A stretch of 64,000 nucleotides of DNA, taken from positions 930,001 through 994,000 of the forward strand of contig NZ_BMVW01000001.1 in the NCBI RefSeq assembly GCF_014650915.1, written 5' to 3'. Source of the DNA: Streptomyces poonensis (GTDB taxonomy: Bacteria > Actinomycetota > Actinomycetes > Streptomycetales > Streptomycetaceae). Below the pieces are notes generated by a model. The model did not search any database and had not been told where the DNA came from. It worked only from the letters and a program-made list of their open reading frames with translations. The stretch's first letter is position 1; the number at the start of each line of letters is the position of its first letter. Position numbers and translations under genes: made by a program. Below, one piece after another: positions 39,988 to 49,180 of this stretch.

Positions 39988-40317
39988 TCGCCGCAGGCCG
40001 GCGGGGCCCGAGCCGCTCCGGTGGCACCACGGTCGGCCCGCCCGGGCAGCCGACCGCTCGGGCAACGCCGAGGTCGGCGTTCGAGGGACCCGCGAGCTCG
40101 CTCCCTCTCAGCCTCCTGACAGTCGACTCACAGCAACAAGTTTTCGAACGTGCGTCGAACGCAAGGCCAAAGCTGTGTACGCAGAGCACCGAAAGACGCT
40201 CGAATGCCCGTTTCCTGGAGGCACGAAACCCGTTGAAGATTGTCGCGCCCGCATACCGCCGGGTACAGTCGCCGCACTGCTCTGCCAGCCCCTGTTGTCG
40301 AGGCGAAAGAGAAGTTG
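39988..40317. other. Lipase to M23 peptidase spacer
   Basis: These 330 bases contain an AT-richer control segment (40130-40270) with two TCGAACG-type short repeats (40145-40165) and the M23 promoter. No coding frame. Confidence 0.6.
40240..40269 (+). promoter_or_regulatory. Candidate promoter of the M23 peptidase gene
   Basis: TTGTCG (40240-40245), an 18-base spacer and TACAGT (40264-40269) fit a housekeeping sigma promoter. The start point would be about 40276, 40 bases before the GTG. Confidence 0.65.
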
Positions 40318-41943
40318 GTGAACGACCGTCACCCGTCGGGGACAGCGACAACCCCGGCTCCGGCTTCCGATGCGGCCTCGGCGCCCTACGCGTCGTACGG
40401 CCATCAGGAAGCCTCGTACGGCGAGTTCACCACGTACGGTGGCTATAACGCCACGGATTACGACACCGGCCACCACGCGACGGCCACCACACCGGGCGCC
40501 TTCGAAGCCGGGACGTTCGAGACCGGGACGTTCGACACCGCGGCCTACGGAACCGACCCCCTCTTCGGCACCATGCCGGGCAGCGGCGCGACGGGTTCGT
40601 ACGACGCCTCGCAGTGGTCGACCGGAAGCCACCAGACGCTGAGCCACGATCCGTACGCCGTTCCGCACCAGACCGGATACGACACGGGCAGCTACGACAG
40701 CACCGGCTGGACCACCGGTTACGAGCACCTCGGTGAGATTCCCGCACAGACACCGGGCCCCGAGGCGACCGGGCAGTGGAACACGCAAGGCTGGTTGCAG
40801 GCCGACCAGCTCGGCCAGGCGGGCGAGCTGGGACAGCCCGGCCAGACCCAGCAGTGGGCGGGCGCACACCTCTTCGACACGGGCGCGTACGACGCGACCC
40901 AGTGGAACAGCGACGGCACACACGCCTCCGGACCCTACGAACACCCCTCCGCCGAGACGCTTCCGCCGGACCACTCCTCTCCCGACACCGTCGATCAGCA
41001 GGCCACCGCGACCTTCGAGCCGGTCGGCCCCTACGGTCACGGGCAACCGGATGCCCCGGAGGGTGACTTCGACGGGGCGGACGGCTTCGACACGCCCGCC
41101 GACGGCTTCCCCGTACCGCCGGAGGACGAGGCGGACATCGAGCCGGCCTCGGTCGCCGACTCCGGCCGGGCGGCGACCCGGGCCGCCGGGCGCTCGCGCC
41201 GTCGTGGCCCGGCGCGGCGTTCCGCTCCGGCGAAGCGTTCCGCCTTGCTGACCGTCGCCGTGCCGTCGGCCTGCGTCATGGGTGTCGCGGGGATCGCCGC
41301 CGCCTCCGTGGGCGTGGGCGGTGACGACGGCAAGGAGACGACGGCCACCGCCTCGGACGCGACCGCGGTGAAGCCGTCCACCGTCAACAACAAGCTCGAC
41401 ACCCAGTTGGAGAGCCTCTCCGCCGGGGCCGACGACTTCGCCGACCGGGCGAGCCGTACCCAGGAACGCATCGATCTCAAGGCCCAGCAGGAGGCCGAGC
41501 AGAAGCGCGCGGCGGAGGAGGCGGCCCGCAAGGAGCGGCTGCGCCCGAAGTTCGCACTGCCGGTCTCGCAGCACGGCCTCAGCGCGTACTACGGACAGTC
41601 CGGCATCAACTGGATGTCCCTGCACACCGGCATCGACTTCCCGGTGTCGTACGGGACGCCGGTCATGGCGGCGACCGACGGAACCGTACGCACGCAGTGG
41701 AACAGCGCGTACGGCAACATGGTGATCGTCACCGCCAAGGACGGCACGGAGACGTGGTACTGCCACCTGTCCACGTACAAGGTCGCCTCGGGGACGGCGG
41801 TGAAGGCGGGCGACGCGATCGCCTACTCCGGCAATTCGGGCAACTCGACCGGTCCCCATCTGCACTTCGAGGTGCGGCCCGGAGGCGGCTCGGCGATAGA
41901 CCCGCTGGCCTGGTTCCGCAGCCATGGACTCGACCCGTCGTGA
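40318..41943 (+). CDS. Membrane-anchored M23 (LytM-type) metallopeptidase
   Basis: A 541-residue peptidoglycan hydrolase candidate. Residues 1-280 are a disordered Gly/Thr/Tyr/Asp-rich tail with TG(x)YD repeats, followed by a basic segment (RSRRRGPARRSAPAKRS) and a membrane helix (ALLTVAVPSACVMGVAGIAAAS). After a coiled segment (QEAEQKRAAEEAARKERL) comes the M23 domain at about 405-541 with zinc ligands in LHTGIDFP and HLHFEVRPGG. The long tail is therefore cytoplasmic. The start is GTG; a TTG lies directly before it. A terminator hairpin with 7-base stop repeats follows. Confidence 0.9.
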   Translation: MNDRHPSGTATTPAPASDAASAPYASYGHQEASYGEFTTYGGYNATDYDTGHHATATTPGAFEAGTFETGTFDTAAYGTDPLFGTMPGSGATGSYDASQWSTGSHQTLSHDPYAVPHQTGYDTGSYDSTGWTTGYEHLGEIPAQTPGPEATGQWNTQGWLQADQLGQAGELGQPGQTQQWAGAHLFDTGAYDATQWNSDGTHASGPYEHPSAETLPPDHSSPDTVDQQATATFEPVGPYGHGQPDAPEGDFDGADGFDTPADGFPVPPEDEADIEPASVADSGRAATRAAGRSRRRGPARRSAPAKRSALLTVAVPSACVMGVAGIAAASVGVGGDDGKETTATASDATAVKPSTVNNKLDTQLESLSAGADDFADRASRTQERIDLKAQQEAEQKRAAEEAARKERLRPKFALPVSQHGLSAYYGQSGINWMSLHTGIDFPVSYGTPVMAATDGTVRTQWNSAYGNMVIVTAKDGTETWYCHLSTYKVASGTAVKAGDAIAYSGNSGNSTGPHLHFEVRPGGGSAIDPLAWFRSHGLDPS

Positions 41944-41993
41944 CGCGTGAGGCGTGACGCGTGAGGCGTGAAGCGTGACGCCTAAGCCGTAGG
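41941..41993 (+). repeat. Heptamer array of stop codons after the M23 gene
   Basis: From the M23 stop, the sequence runs in 7-base units each beginning with a stop codon: TGACGCG, TGAGGCG, TGACGCG, TGAGGCG, TGAAGCG, TGACGCC, TAAGCCG, TAG. A 7-base period rotates the stops through all three frames. Confidence 0.88.
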
Positions 41994-42037
41994 GGGAGGC
42001 CAGGGCCCGTTGAGCGGGTCCCGGCCTCCCCCTACGG
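41987..42037. terminator. Bidirectional terminator between M23 and pcrA
   Basis: A 15-bp perfect stem (41987-42001 with 42023-42037, CCGTAGGGGGAGGCC) has an inner GCCCG...CGGG extension. It separates convergent genes and overlaps the end of the stop-codon array. Confidence 0.92.
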
Positions 42038-42066
42038 TCTTGTCGCCCCGTACGGACACTCCGTCC

Positions 42067-44553
42067 CTAGAGCTTCTCCACCGGCGCGTACCGCAGCAGC
42101 AGGCGCTTCGGCTTGGTGTCCCCGAAGTCGATCGTCGCTTCGGCGTTCGCCCCCGTGCCCTTGACCCCGACGACGGTGCCGAGGCCGAACTGGTCGTGGG
42201 TCACCCGGTCACCGACCGACAGGGCCACCACCGGCTTCTCGGTGGCCCGGCGCGTCGCGAAACCGGACGCGCCCGACGCCGACGAGCGGGAACGGGACGA
42301 CGACAGGGACGCCGCGATGCCCGACACCGGTCCGGCGGCGGGGCCGGTCCCGCCCGTGCGCTTCCATTCCAGGTGCGCCGCCGGGATCTCCTCCAGGAAA
42401 CGGGACGGCGGGTTGTACGAGGGCTGGCCCCAGGCGCTGCGCAGAGTCGAGCGGGTCAGGTAGAGCCGCTCCCGCGCGCGTGTGATGCCCACGTACGCGA
42501 GCCGGCGCTCCTCCTCCAGTTCCTTGGTCTGGCCGAGGGCGCGCATGTGCGGGAAGACGCCGTCCTCCATGCCGGTGAGGAAGACGACCGGGAACTCCAG
42601 GCCCTTGGCGGTGTGCAGGGTCATCAGTGTGATGACGCCCGAGCCGTCCTCGTCCTCGTCGGGGATCTGGTCGGAGTCGGCGACCAGCGCGACCTGCTCC
42701 AGGAAGTCGGCCAGCGACACCGGCGCCCCTTCCTGCCCGCCGGACTCCCCGCGCTCCTGCTCGAACTCCAGTGCCACGGCGGCGAGCTCCTGGAGGTTCT
42801 CGATACGGGTCTCGTCCTGCGGGTCGGTCGACGCCTGCAGCTCGGCCAGGTAACCGGTCCGTTCGAGGATGGCTTCGAGGACGGTCGCCGGGCCCGCGCC
42901 GGACTCGACGATCGTGCGCAGCTCCTCCATCAGCGTGTTGAACCGCTTGACGGCGTTCGTGGAGCGCGCGGCCATGCCGTAGGCCTCGTCCACACGCCGC
43001 AGCGCCTGCGGGAAGCTGATCTTCTCGCGCTGGGCGAGGGCGTCGATCATGGCCTCGGCCCGCTCGCCGATGCCGCGCTTGGGGACGTTCAGGATGCGGC
43101 GCAGGGGGACCGAGTCCTCCGGGTTGGCCAGGACCCGCAGGTAGGCGAGGACGTCCCGGACCTCCTTGCGCTCGTAGAAGCGGACGCCGCCTACGACCTT
43201 GTAGGGCAGACCGACGCGGATGAAGATCTCTTCGAAGACACGGGACTGGGCGTTCGTACGGTAGAAGACCGCCACGTCGCCGGCCTTGGCCTCGCCCGCG
43301 TCCGTCAGGCGGTCTATCTCGTCGGCGACGAACTGCGCCTCGTCGTGCTCCGTGTCGGCGACGTAGCCGGTGATCCGGGCGCCCTCGCCGGCGTTGGTCC
43401 ACAGGTTCTTGGGGCGGCGGGACTCGTTGCGCTCGATGACCGCGTTGGCCGCGGAGAGGATCGTCTGGGTGGAGCGGTAGTTCTGCTCCAGCAGGATCGT
43501 CGTCGCGTTCGGGTAGTCCTCCTCGAACTGGAGGATGTTGCGGATGGTGGCACCGCGGAAGGCGTAGATCGACTGGTCCGCGTCGCCCACGACGCACAGC
43601 TCGGCGGGCTCCTGCCCCGGACCGTCCTGCTCGCTCCCGCCGGCGGGACCGACCAGCTCGCGCACGAGGGCGTACTGCGCGTGGTTCGTGTCCTGGTACT
43701 CGTCCACGAGGACGTGGCGGAAGCGGCGGCGGTAGTGCTCGGCGACGTCCGGGAAGGCGCGCAGCAGATTGACCGTCGTCATGATCAGGTCGTCGAAGTC
43801 GAGCGCGTTGGCCTCGCGCAGGCGCGACTGGTAGAGCGCGTACGCCTGGGCGAGGGTCTTCTCGAAGCCGTCGGCGGCCTGGGCGGCGAAGTCCTCCTCG
43901 TCGATCAGCTCGTTCTTCAGGTTGGAGATCTTGGCGCTGAAGGACTTCGGCGGGAAGCGCTTGGGGTCGAGGTCCAGGTCACGGCAGACCAGGGCCATCA
44001 GCCGCTTGCTGTCGGCGGCGTCGTAGATCGAGAACGACGACGTGAAGCCGAGCTTCTTGCTCTCGCGCCGCAGAATCCGTACGCACGCGCTGTGGAAGGT
44101 CATCACCCACATCGCGCTCGCCCGCGGGCCGACGAGCTGCTCGACGCGCTCCTTCATCTCGCCCGCGGCCTTGTTGGTGAACGTGATCGCGAGGATCTGG
44201 CCGGGGTGGGCGCCCCGCGCGGACAGCAGGTGTGCGATGCGGTGCGTGAGGACGCGGGTCTTGCCGGAGCCGGCACCCGCCACGATGAGCAGGGGGGAGC
44301 CGGAGTGGACGACCGCCGCGCGCTGGTTGTCGTTCAGCCCCTCCAGCAGGGCCGCCGGGTCGATGGCGGGCCGGGGGGCGCCGTCGCGGTAGTACGGGTC
44401 CCGGTCCGGCGGCACGTCGAACTTCCCGCCGAACAGATCGTCCGGAACCGGCTCCGGTACGTGATCGTCCTCGGGGGGCGGCGGGAGCTCCTCCTCAGAG
44501 GCCCGCGGGGCCTGGAGGTCCGCCAGGAAGCTGTCGTCAAAGAGGCTGCTCAT
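42067..44553 (-). CDS. pcrA: ATP-dependent DNA helicase PcrA/UvrD
   Basis: A superfamily 1A 3'-5' helicase for repair and replication restart. The 828-residue product has Walker A AGAGSGKT at 92-99, motif II VDEYQDTNHAQ, motif III GDADQSIYAFRGA, QNYRSTQTIL, and motif V/VI LMTLHTAKGLEFPVVF and YVGITRARERLYLTRS. The first 60 residues are an acidic, Pro-rich extension typical of Streptomyces. The C-terminal 55 residues (VGDRVTHDQFGLGTVV) are the Tudor-like RNA polymerase-interacting domain found in Gram-positive PcrA. It is a single gene. Confidence 0.97.
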   Translation of the reverse strand: MSSLFDDSFLADLQAPRASEEELPPPPEDDHVPEPVPDDLFGGKFDVPPDRDPYYRDGAPRPAIDPAALLEGLNDNQRAAVVHSGSPLLIVAGAGSGKTRVLTHRIAHLLSARGAHPGQILAITFTNKAAGEMKERVEQLVGPRASAMWVMTFHSACVRILRRESKKLGFTSSFSIYDAADSKRLMALVCRDLDLDPKRFPPKSFSAKISNLKNELIDEEDFAAQAADGFEKTLAQAYALYQSRLREANALDFDDLIMTTVNLLRAFPDVAEHYRRRFRHVLVDEYQDTNHAQYALVRELVGPAGGSEQDGPGQEPAELCVVGDADQSIYAFRGATIRNILQFEEDYPNATTILLEQNYRSTQTILSAANAVIERNESRRPKNLWTNAGEGARITGYVADTEHDEAQFVADEIDRLTDAGEAKAGDVAVFYRTNAQSRVFEEIFIRVGLPYKVVGGVRFYERKEVRDVLAYLRVLANPEDSVPLRRILNVPKRGIGERAEAMIDALAQREKISFPQALRRVDEAYGMAARSTNAVKRFNTLMEELRTIVESGAGPATVLEAILERTGYLAELQASTDPQDETRIENLQELAAVALEFEQERGESGGQEGAPVSLADFLEQVALVADSDQIPDEDEDGSGVITLMTLHTAKGLEFPVVFLTGMEDGVFPHMRALGQTKELEEERRLAYVGITRARERLYLTRSTLRSAWGQPSYNPPSRFLEEIPAAHLEWKRTGGTGPAAGPVSGIAASLSSSRSRSSASGASGFATRRATEKPVVALSVGDRVTHDQFGLGTVVGVKGTGANAEATIDFGDTKPKRLLLRYAPVEKL

Positions 44554-44750
44554 CGCTCTACGAGTCTAGGCTGCCCCACCGACAATGAGGGCCGACCCGG
44601 GAAACCGGGGGCACGGACCGCTTTCTTGATCTTGTGATACGAGGACCACGCCGACGCCGGACGCGAGGCCGCCCCTGAGGTCACGAAAATGTATCGGACA
44701 TATCGAACAGCAATCTTCACAGGAGCCACACGCCTTGGCTAGCGTGCTGA
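44554..44750. other. Divergent spacer between pcrA and the NlpC/P60 leader
   Basis: These 197 bases contain the promoters; an AT-richer stretch ATGTATCGGACATATCGAAC lies at about 44689-44708. No coding frame seen. Confidence 0.55.
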
Positions 44751-44998
44751 ACGGCCGCCCGACCCAACCGGCGAACACGCCGGGCCGGGCAGCCTCCGCC
44801 GAGTCCGGCGTGCCCTCGTGGAGGCCGGAGCCGGGGACCCGCCGGCCTTGGGGTGAAGCGGTCCGGCTGCCGTCACTGCCGTACACGGCACGGACCGTAG
44901 GGCACACAGGGCACACCTTCCGCATCCAGCGCCCGAACTCTTCCCCAGAGCCTGAAGGGCCCGGGAGGGGCCCCACCGCTGACCCGGTAGGCGGACGA
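44750..44998 (+). promoter_or_regulatory. c-di-AMP (ydaO/yuaA) riboswitch
   Basis: The leader shows the ydaO blocks in order: a CGGCCGCCCGA 5' P1 strand (about 44752), GGAGCCGGGGACCC (44827-44840), GGGGTGAAGCGG (44850-44861), GTAGGGC (44897-44903), GCCCGAACTC (44931-44940), and CCGCTGACCCGGTAGGCGG (44976-44994). CCGCC and GGCGG can close P1. Binding of c-di-AMP lowers expression of cell-wall hydrolases such as rpfA in Streptomyces; the same is expected here. Confidence 0.9.
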
Positions 44999-45017
44999 CG
45001 GAAGGAGTCGCCTCCCC

Positions 45018-46193
45018 ATGGCGCCGCACCGAAAGCCGCGTCCTGCCCGGACGCGCACAGGCATACGGACCCCCGCCCTCGCGACGGCGGCCCTGACCTC
45101 TGTGGCCCTGCTCTCCCAGACGGCGAACGCCGCACCGTCGGCCGACGACCGGCCGAGCCTCGAAGAGGTCGAGAAGAAGGTCGGCGACCTCTACCGCCAG
45201 GCCGAGTCGGCGACCGAGAAATACAACGCGGCCAAGGAGAAGACGGCCGGCCAGAAGGAACGTGTCGACGCCCTCCTCGACGACATCGCCGAGCGCACGG
45301 AGAAGCTCAACGAGGCACGGGAGCAGCTGGGCTCCTTCGCGGCCGCCCAGTACCGCACGGGCTCGGCCGGCCTGGGCGCTGCCTCCCTGCTGCTGGCCGA
45401 CGACCCGCAGGACTACTTCGACCAGCAGCAGCTGACGGACCGCCTCACCGCCCGCCAGAAGAGCGTGGTCGACGACTACATCGACCAGCAGGCCGAGACG
45501 GCGCAGAAGCGCCAGGAGGCCACCGCGACCCTCGAGACGCTCACAGAGTCGCAGGACACGCTGAAGTCGTCCAAGGCGAAAGTGCAGGCCAAGCTCACGG
45601 AGGCGCGCGAGCTGCTGTCGCAGCTGACCGCCGAGGAGAAGGCCCGGCTGGCCGCGATCGAGAAGGAGAAGCGGGAGGCAGCCGAGCGCGAGGCGGCGGA
45701 GCTGGCCCGCCGGCAGGCCGCCGCGGCCGAGCAGGAGACCGCTCCGGACGGGACCGCGTCGCAGGGAACCGCCACAGGCAGCGCCCCGGACTCCGGCTCC
45801 GGCGCCACCACCACTGCCGAGGACTCCTCCTACACGGCCAAGGCCGCCAAGGCCCTGGCCTTCGCCCGCACCCAGATCGGCAAGCCGTACGTGTGGGGCG
45901 CGACCGGACCCGGCTCCTACGACTGCTCAGGTCTCACCCAGGCCGCCTGGAAGGCCGCGGGCGTCGACCTCCCGCGGACGACGTACGACCAGGTCGAGGC
46001 GGGGACGACGGTCTCCCTCGCCGACATCCGACCTGGCGACCTGGTGTTCTTCTACGACGACATCACCCATGTCGGCCTCTACATCGGCAACGGCATGATG
46101 ATCCACGCGCCCAAGCCGGGAACGTACGTCCGCGAGGAGTCGATCTTCTACGACGGGGAGTCGTCGATCCACAGCGTGGTGCGCCCGGCATGA
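45018..46193 (+). CDS. NlpC/P60 endopeptidase, riboswitch-controlled
   Basis: A secreted peptidoglycan hydrolase of 391 residues: signal peptide to about 38 (ALLSQTANA), long coiled-coil (about 45-235; Glu/Lys/Ala-rich), a Thr/Ser/Gly linker, and the NlpC/P60 domain (about 275-391) with the catalytic Cys303 in YDCSGLTQ, H351 in THVGLYIG and H363 in MIHAPKPG. RipA/CwlO-like architecture suggests cell-separation or elongation work. GAAGGAG precedes the ATG. The ydaO riboswitch lies directly upstream. Confidence 0.95.
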   Translation: MAPHRKPRPARTRTGIRTPALATAALTSVALLSQTANAAPSADDRPSLEEVEKKVGDLYRQAESATEKYNAAKEKTAGQKERVDALLDDIAERTEKLNEAREQLGSFAAAQYRTGSAGLGAASLLLADDPQDYFDQQQLTDRLTARQKSVVDDYIDQQAETAQKRQEATATLETLTESQDTLKSSKAKVQAKLTEARELLSQLTAEEKARLAAIEKEKREAAEREAAELARRQAAAAEQETAPDGTASQGTATGSAPDSGSGATTTAEDSSYTAKAAKALAFARTQIGKPYVWGATGPGSYDCSGLTQAAWKAAGVDLPRTTYDQVEAGTTVSLADIRPGDLVFFYDDITHVGLYIGNGMMIHAPKPGTYVREESIFYDGESSIHSVVRPA

Positions 46194-46269
46194 CCCGATG
46201 CGGGCCGTGTTCCGGCCCGCCCGCCCGCCCGGGACCTGTGCGGCCGGTTCAGCCCCGACGGCCGCCCGC

Positions 46270-46623
46270 TCAGGTCCAGAGGACCGCGATGAAGATGTTC
46301 GCCGTGGTGAGGGCGCCCACCAGCCCGAACAGTCCCTTGTCGACCTTCTCCTCGTCGCGCTTCACGTACACGAGCCCGAGAATCACGACCAGCAGGGCCA
46401 GCTTCACACCGATCTTGATGTTGTTGACGCTCTGGTCGTCGGCCTGGTTGAGGCCGACCAGGACGACGCCGGTGACGAGCATCGTCAGTGCGCCGTGCAG
46501 CATCCCGGGGACGAAACGGGCCGTGCCCTGGCCCATCGCCTTCATCTGGGTGAGAAAACCGCCGAGGAGGGCGGCGATACCGACGATGTGCAGGGCGACG
46601 AAGAGATGGATGAGTACGTCCAT
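46270..46623 (-). CDS. Four-helix membrane protein
   Basis: A 117-residue product with hydrophobic segments near 5-25, 38-58, 67-90 and 98-117 (LIHLFVALHIVGIAALLGGFL, LHGALTMLVTGVVLVGL and others). It has no known family motif; streptomycete homologues are annotated only as integral membrane proteins. TAGGCT lies at -10 spacing from the ATG (46632-46637), so it is probably leaderless. Longer upstream frames are not supported. It is convergent with the first NlpC/P60 gene. Confidence 0.82.
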   Translation of the reverse strand: MDVLIHLFVALHIVGIAALLGGFLTQMKAMGQGTARFVPGMLHGALTMLVTGVVLVGLNQADDQSVNNIKIGVKLALLVVILGLVYVKRDEEKVDKGLFGLVGALTTANIFIAVLWT

Positions 46624-47041
46624 GGGGCCGGAGCCTAACCCTGCTCCCGTCCACCACCGGACACCGGCCCCGCGACTGTCCTTACGTGCACGTCCATGCC
46701 CCCATAGCACCCCGCGCGCCTTCAGCGGCCCGAACCGGTGCTTCGGTCAGCGGGCTGCGTGAAGTCGGTGACGTCAGGCCGGGAACGCGGTCATGTGTCG
46801 CCATTCGCAGTCGGAGCGCGCCATTTCCGCACATGGCGTTACCAGGTCGTCACGGACAGGTTTAACGTCCTTCACCAGGTGACCGGCTCCTCACCGCCGC
46901 CCGGGCCAGGGGTGGCCGTCGGACACCACCGCCGAGAAGGTCCGGCGGCGGCTCGCTCCCCCTGTGCAAGCCGCCGCCGGACGCGTGAACCGCCACCGCT
47001 CTCGTACGGCGGTGCGGCCGTGAGAAAGGACATGGCGTCCG
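46624..47041. other. Spacer before the second NlpC/P60 gene
   Basis: These 418 bases include the promoter of the membrane protein and the leader of the next gene. I looked for a ydaO riboswitch here and found none. Two ACCAGGT direct repeats (about 46840-46880) are the only pattern noted. Confidence 0.6.
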
Positions 47042-48136
47042 GTGGCAGCGCATCGCAGACCGAGAAAGCGCCCACTCAGCGGTACCGCGATCCGCACCGC
47101 CGCCACCGTCGCCCTGACGGGCACGGCGGGCGCGACCGGCTTCGACGGCACCGGACACGCCGACCCGCAGCTCGCATCGGCGCAGGTGAGGGCCGAGGTC
47201 AGTAAGTTGTACCGGGAGGCGGAGGCCGCCACCGAGAAGTACAACGGGGCCCAGGAGACGACCGACAAGGCGCAGGAACGGCTGGACGGCCTTCAGGACG
47301 AGGCAGCGCGGCGGACCGGACGTCTCAGCTCCGCCCGGGAGAAGCTGGGGACCCTGGCCGCGGCGCAGTACCGCGGTGGTGCGGGCATCGATCCGGCGTG
47401 GCAGCTCGCTCTGTCCGGGGATCCGGACCGGTACCTGGCGGGTGCGGCCTTCGCCGAGCGGCTGAGCACGCGACAGGCGTCGGACGTGTCCTACGTACGA
47501 CAACAGCTGCGGGAACTCGAGCAGCTCCGGAGCGCCGCGCACCTCGAGCTCGCCACCCTCAGATCCCGGCAGGCGGAGCTGAAGCGCCACAAAAGAACGA
47601 TCACCGGCAAGCTCGACGAGGCACGGCGGCTGCTGGCGAGACTGTCGGAGGACGAACGGGCGCGCTCGGCCGCGACGGCAAGCGTGGAGGACGCGGCACG
47701 GCCCTCGGTCCTCCCCTCGTCCTCCTCACCGCGGCCGCAGGTGCCGGGGACCGTGTCGGCGGCGTCCTCCGCGGCGCAGGCCCCCAACCGCCGAGCGGCG
47801 GCCGCCGTCACGTACGCGTACAGCAAGCTCGGCAGGCCGTATGTGTGGGGCGCGACCGGACCCGACGCCTTCGACTGCTCGGGGCTGATCCAGGCGGCCT
47901 ACCGCTCGGCGGGTGTCTCCCTCCCCAGGACGACATATGCGCAGATCGACGCGGGCCATCGCGTCGCACGATCCCGGCTGCTCCCGGGTGACCTGGTGTT
48001 CTTCTACTCCGGTATCAGTCATGTCGGCCTCTATGTGGGCAACGGCCGGATGATCCACGCTCCCCACCCGTCGGCGCCGGTACGCGTCGCTCCCCTCGAC
48101 GAGATGCCGTTCGTGGGAGCCGTACGGGTGGTGTGA
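47042..48136 (+). CDS. NlpC/P60 endopeptidase, second copy
   Basis: A 364-residue paralogue of the gene at 45018: signal peptide region to about 40, coiled-coil (about 45-220) with the shared VSKLYREAEAATEKYNGAQ and AAQYRGGAG motifs, then the NlpC/P60 domain with C279 in FDCSGLIQ, H327 in SHVGLYVG and H339 in MIHAPHPS. The signal peptide is less hydrophobic than its neighbour's. GTG start with GAAAGGA upstream. It has no riboswitch, so the pair may be regulated differently while sharing substrate. Confidence 0.92.
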   Translation: MAAHRRPRKRPLSGTAIRTAATVALTGTAGATGFDGTGHADPQLASAQVRAEVSKLYREAEAATEKYNGAQETTDKAQERLDGLQDEAARRTGRLSSAREKLGTLAAAQYRGGAGIDPAWQLALSGDPDRYLAGAAFAERLSTRQASDVSYVRQQLRELEQLRSAAHLELATLRSRQAELKRHKRTITGKLDEARRLLARLSEDERARSAATASVEDAARPSVLPSSSSPRPQVPGTVSAASSAAQAPNRRAAAAVTYAYSKLGRPYVWGATGPDAFDCSGLIQAAYRSAGVSLPRTTYAQIDAGHRVARSRLLPGDLVFFYSGISHVGLYVGNGRMIHAPHPSAPVRVAPLDEMPFVGAVRVV

Positions 48137-48252
48137 GAACTTCCGGAGCACCTCCTCGGCCTGCGGAACAGTGGTCGTTCCCTCATTGGCCCGATTGCCA
48201 AGTCCCTGATTGGACCTGTTGACCCGGCCGCTCCCGAACAAGGCTCGCCCGC

Positions 48253-49086
48253 ATGAACACACCCGCCTCAGCCGACGCCACGCCCTACGTCCACGGATAC
48301 TCCGCCCACGAGAGCCGCCGCCTCGCCGATCAGGCCGACACCCTCGCTGCCCTGCTGCACTCCGGGACGGTGTACCCCGTGGGCAGCAAGGTTCTGGAAG
48401 TCGGCTGCGGAGTCGGCGCCCAGACGGTGCACCTGGTGTCGGCAAGCCCCGGAGCACGGTTCACGGCGGTCGACGTCTCGCCGGACTCGCTCGCCCAGGC
48501 CTGTTCCCGGGTGACGTCCCACGCCCCCGAAGCCCAGATCAGCTGGGTCCAGGCAGATCTGTTCGAGCTTCCTTTCCCGGACGCCGAGTTCGATCATGTA
48601 TTCGTCTGCTTCGTACTGGAACACCTCTCCGCCCCACGTCAGGCGCTCACCGCCCTGCGCCGCGTCCTGCGCCCGGGCGGCACCCTCACGGTCATCGAGG
48701 GCGACCACGCCTCGGCGTTCTTCCACCCCGCCAGCGCCTATGCCCACGCCGCGATCGACTGTCAGATTCAGCTCCAGTCCGCCGCGGGCGGCAATGCCCG
48801 GATCGGCCGTGCACTCCACCCCCTCCTCACCTCCGCCGGTTACGAGGACGTCATCGTCCGCCCCCGTACCGTCTACGCCGACCGCTCCCGGCCCGCCCTC
48901 GTGAACGGCTTCACCCGCAACACCTTCATCGCCATGATCGAATCCATCCGGGAACCGGCCCTGTCCGCCGGCCTGATGACACCGCCGGACTGGGACCGCG
49001 GCCTCGCCGACCTGCACCGCACGGCGACGGACGACGGCACCTTCCACTACACGTTCTTCAAGGGCGTGGCCGTGAATCCCGCGTAG
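48253..49086 (+). CDS. Class I SAM-dependent methyltransferase
   Basis: A 277-residue methyltransferase with SAM motif I VLEVGCGVGAQT (about 47-58), the acidic motif AVDVSPDSL, and VLRPGGTLTVIEGD (motif post-III). C-terminal residues contain NGFTRNTFIAMIESI and FHYTFFKGVA, as in UbiE-related small-molecule methyltransferases. No partner gene indicates the substrate. It is preceded by an AT-richer 110-base spacer and is convergent with the response regulator gene. Confidence 0.88.
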   Translation: MNTPASADATPYVHGYSAHESRRLADQADTLAALLHSGTVYPVGSKVLEVGCGVGAQTVHLVSASPGARFTAVDVSPDSLAQACSRVTSHAPEAQISWVQADLFELPFPDAEFDHVFVCFVLEHLSAPRQALTALRRVLRPGGTLTVIEGDHASAFFHPASAYAHAAIDCQIQLQSAAGGNARIGRALHPLLTSAGYEDVIVRPRTVYADRSRPALVNGFTRNTFIAMIESIREPALSAGLMTPPDWDRGLADLHRTATDDGTFHYTFFKGVAVNPA

Positions 49087-49180
49087 GCGCGCCATCAGGT
49101 GCGCCACCCCGTTCGCGCGCCGGGCGGGCTCTCGACACGTCAGTCCCCCGCCCGGCAGCCCGGCCGGCGCTCCCTCTCGC

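Noticed and set aside
46738..47041. ydaO riboswitch before the second NlpC/P60 gene
   Set aside because: The GGGGACCC, GGGGTGAA and GCCCGAA blocks are absent.
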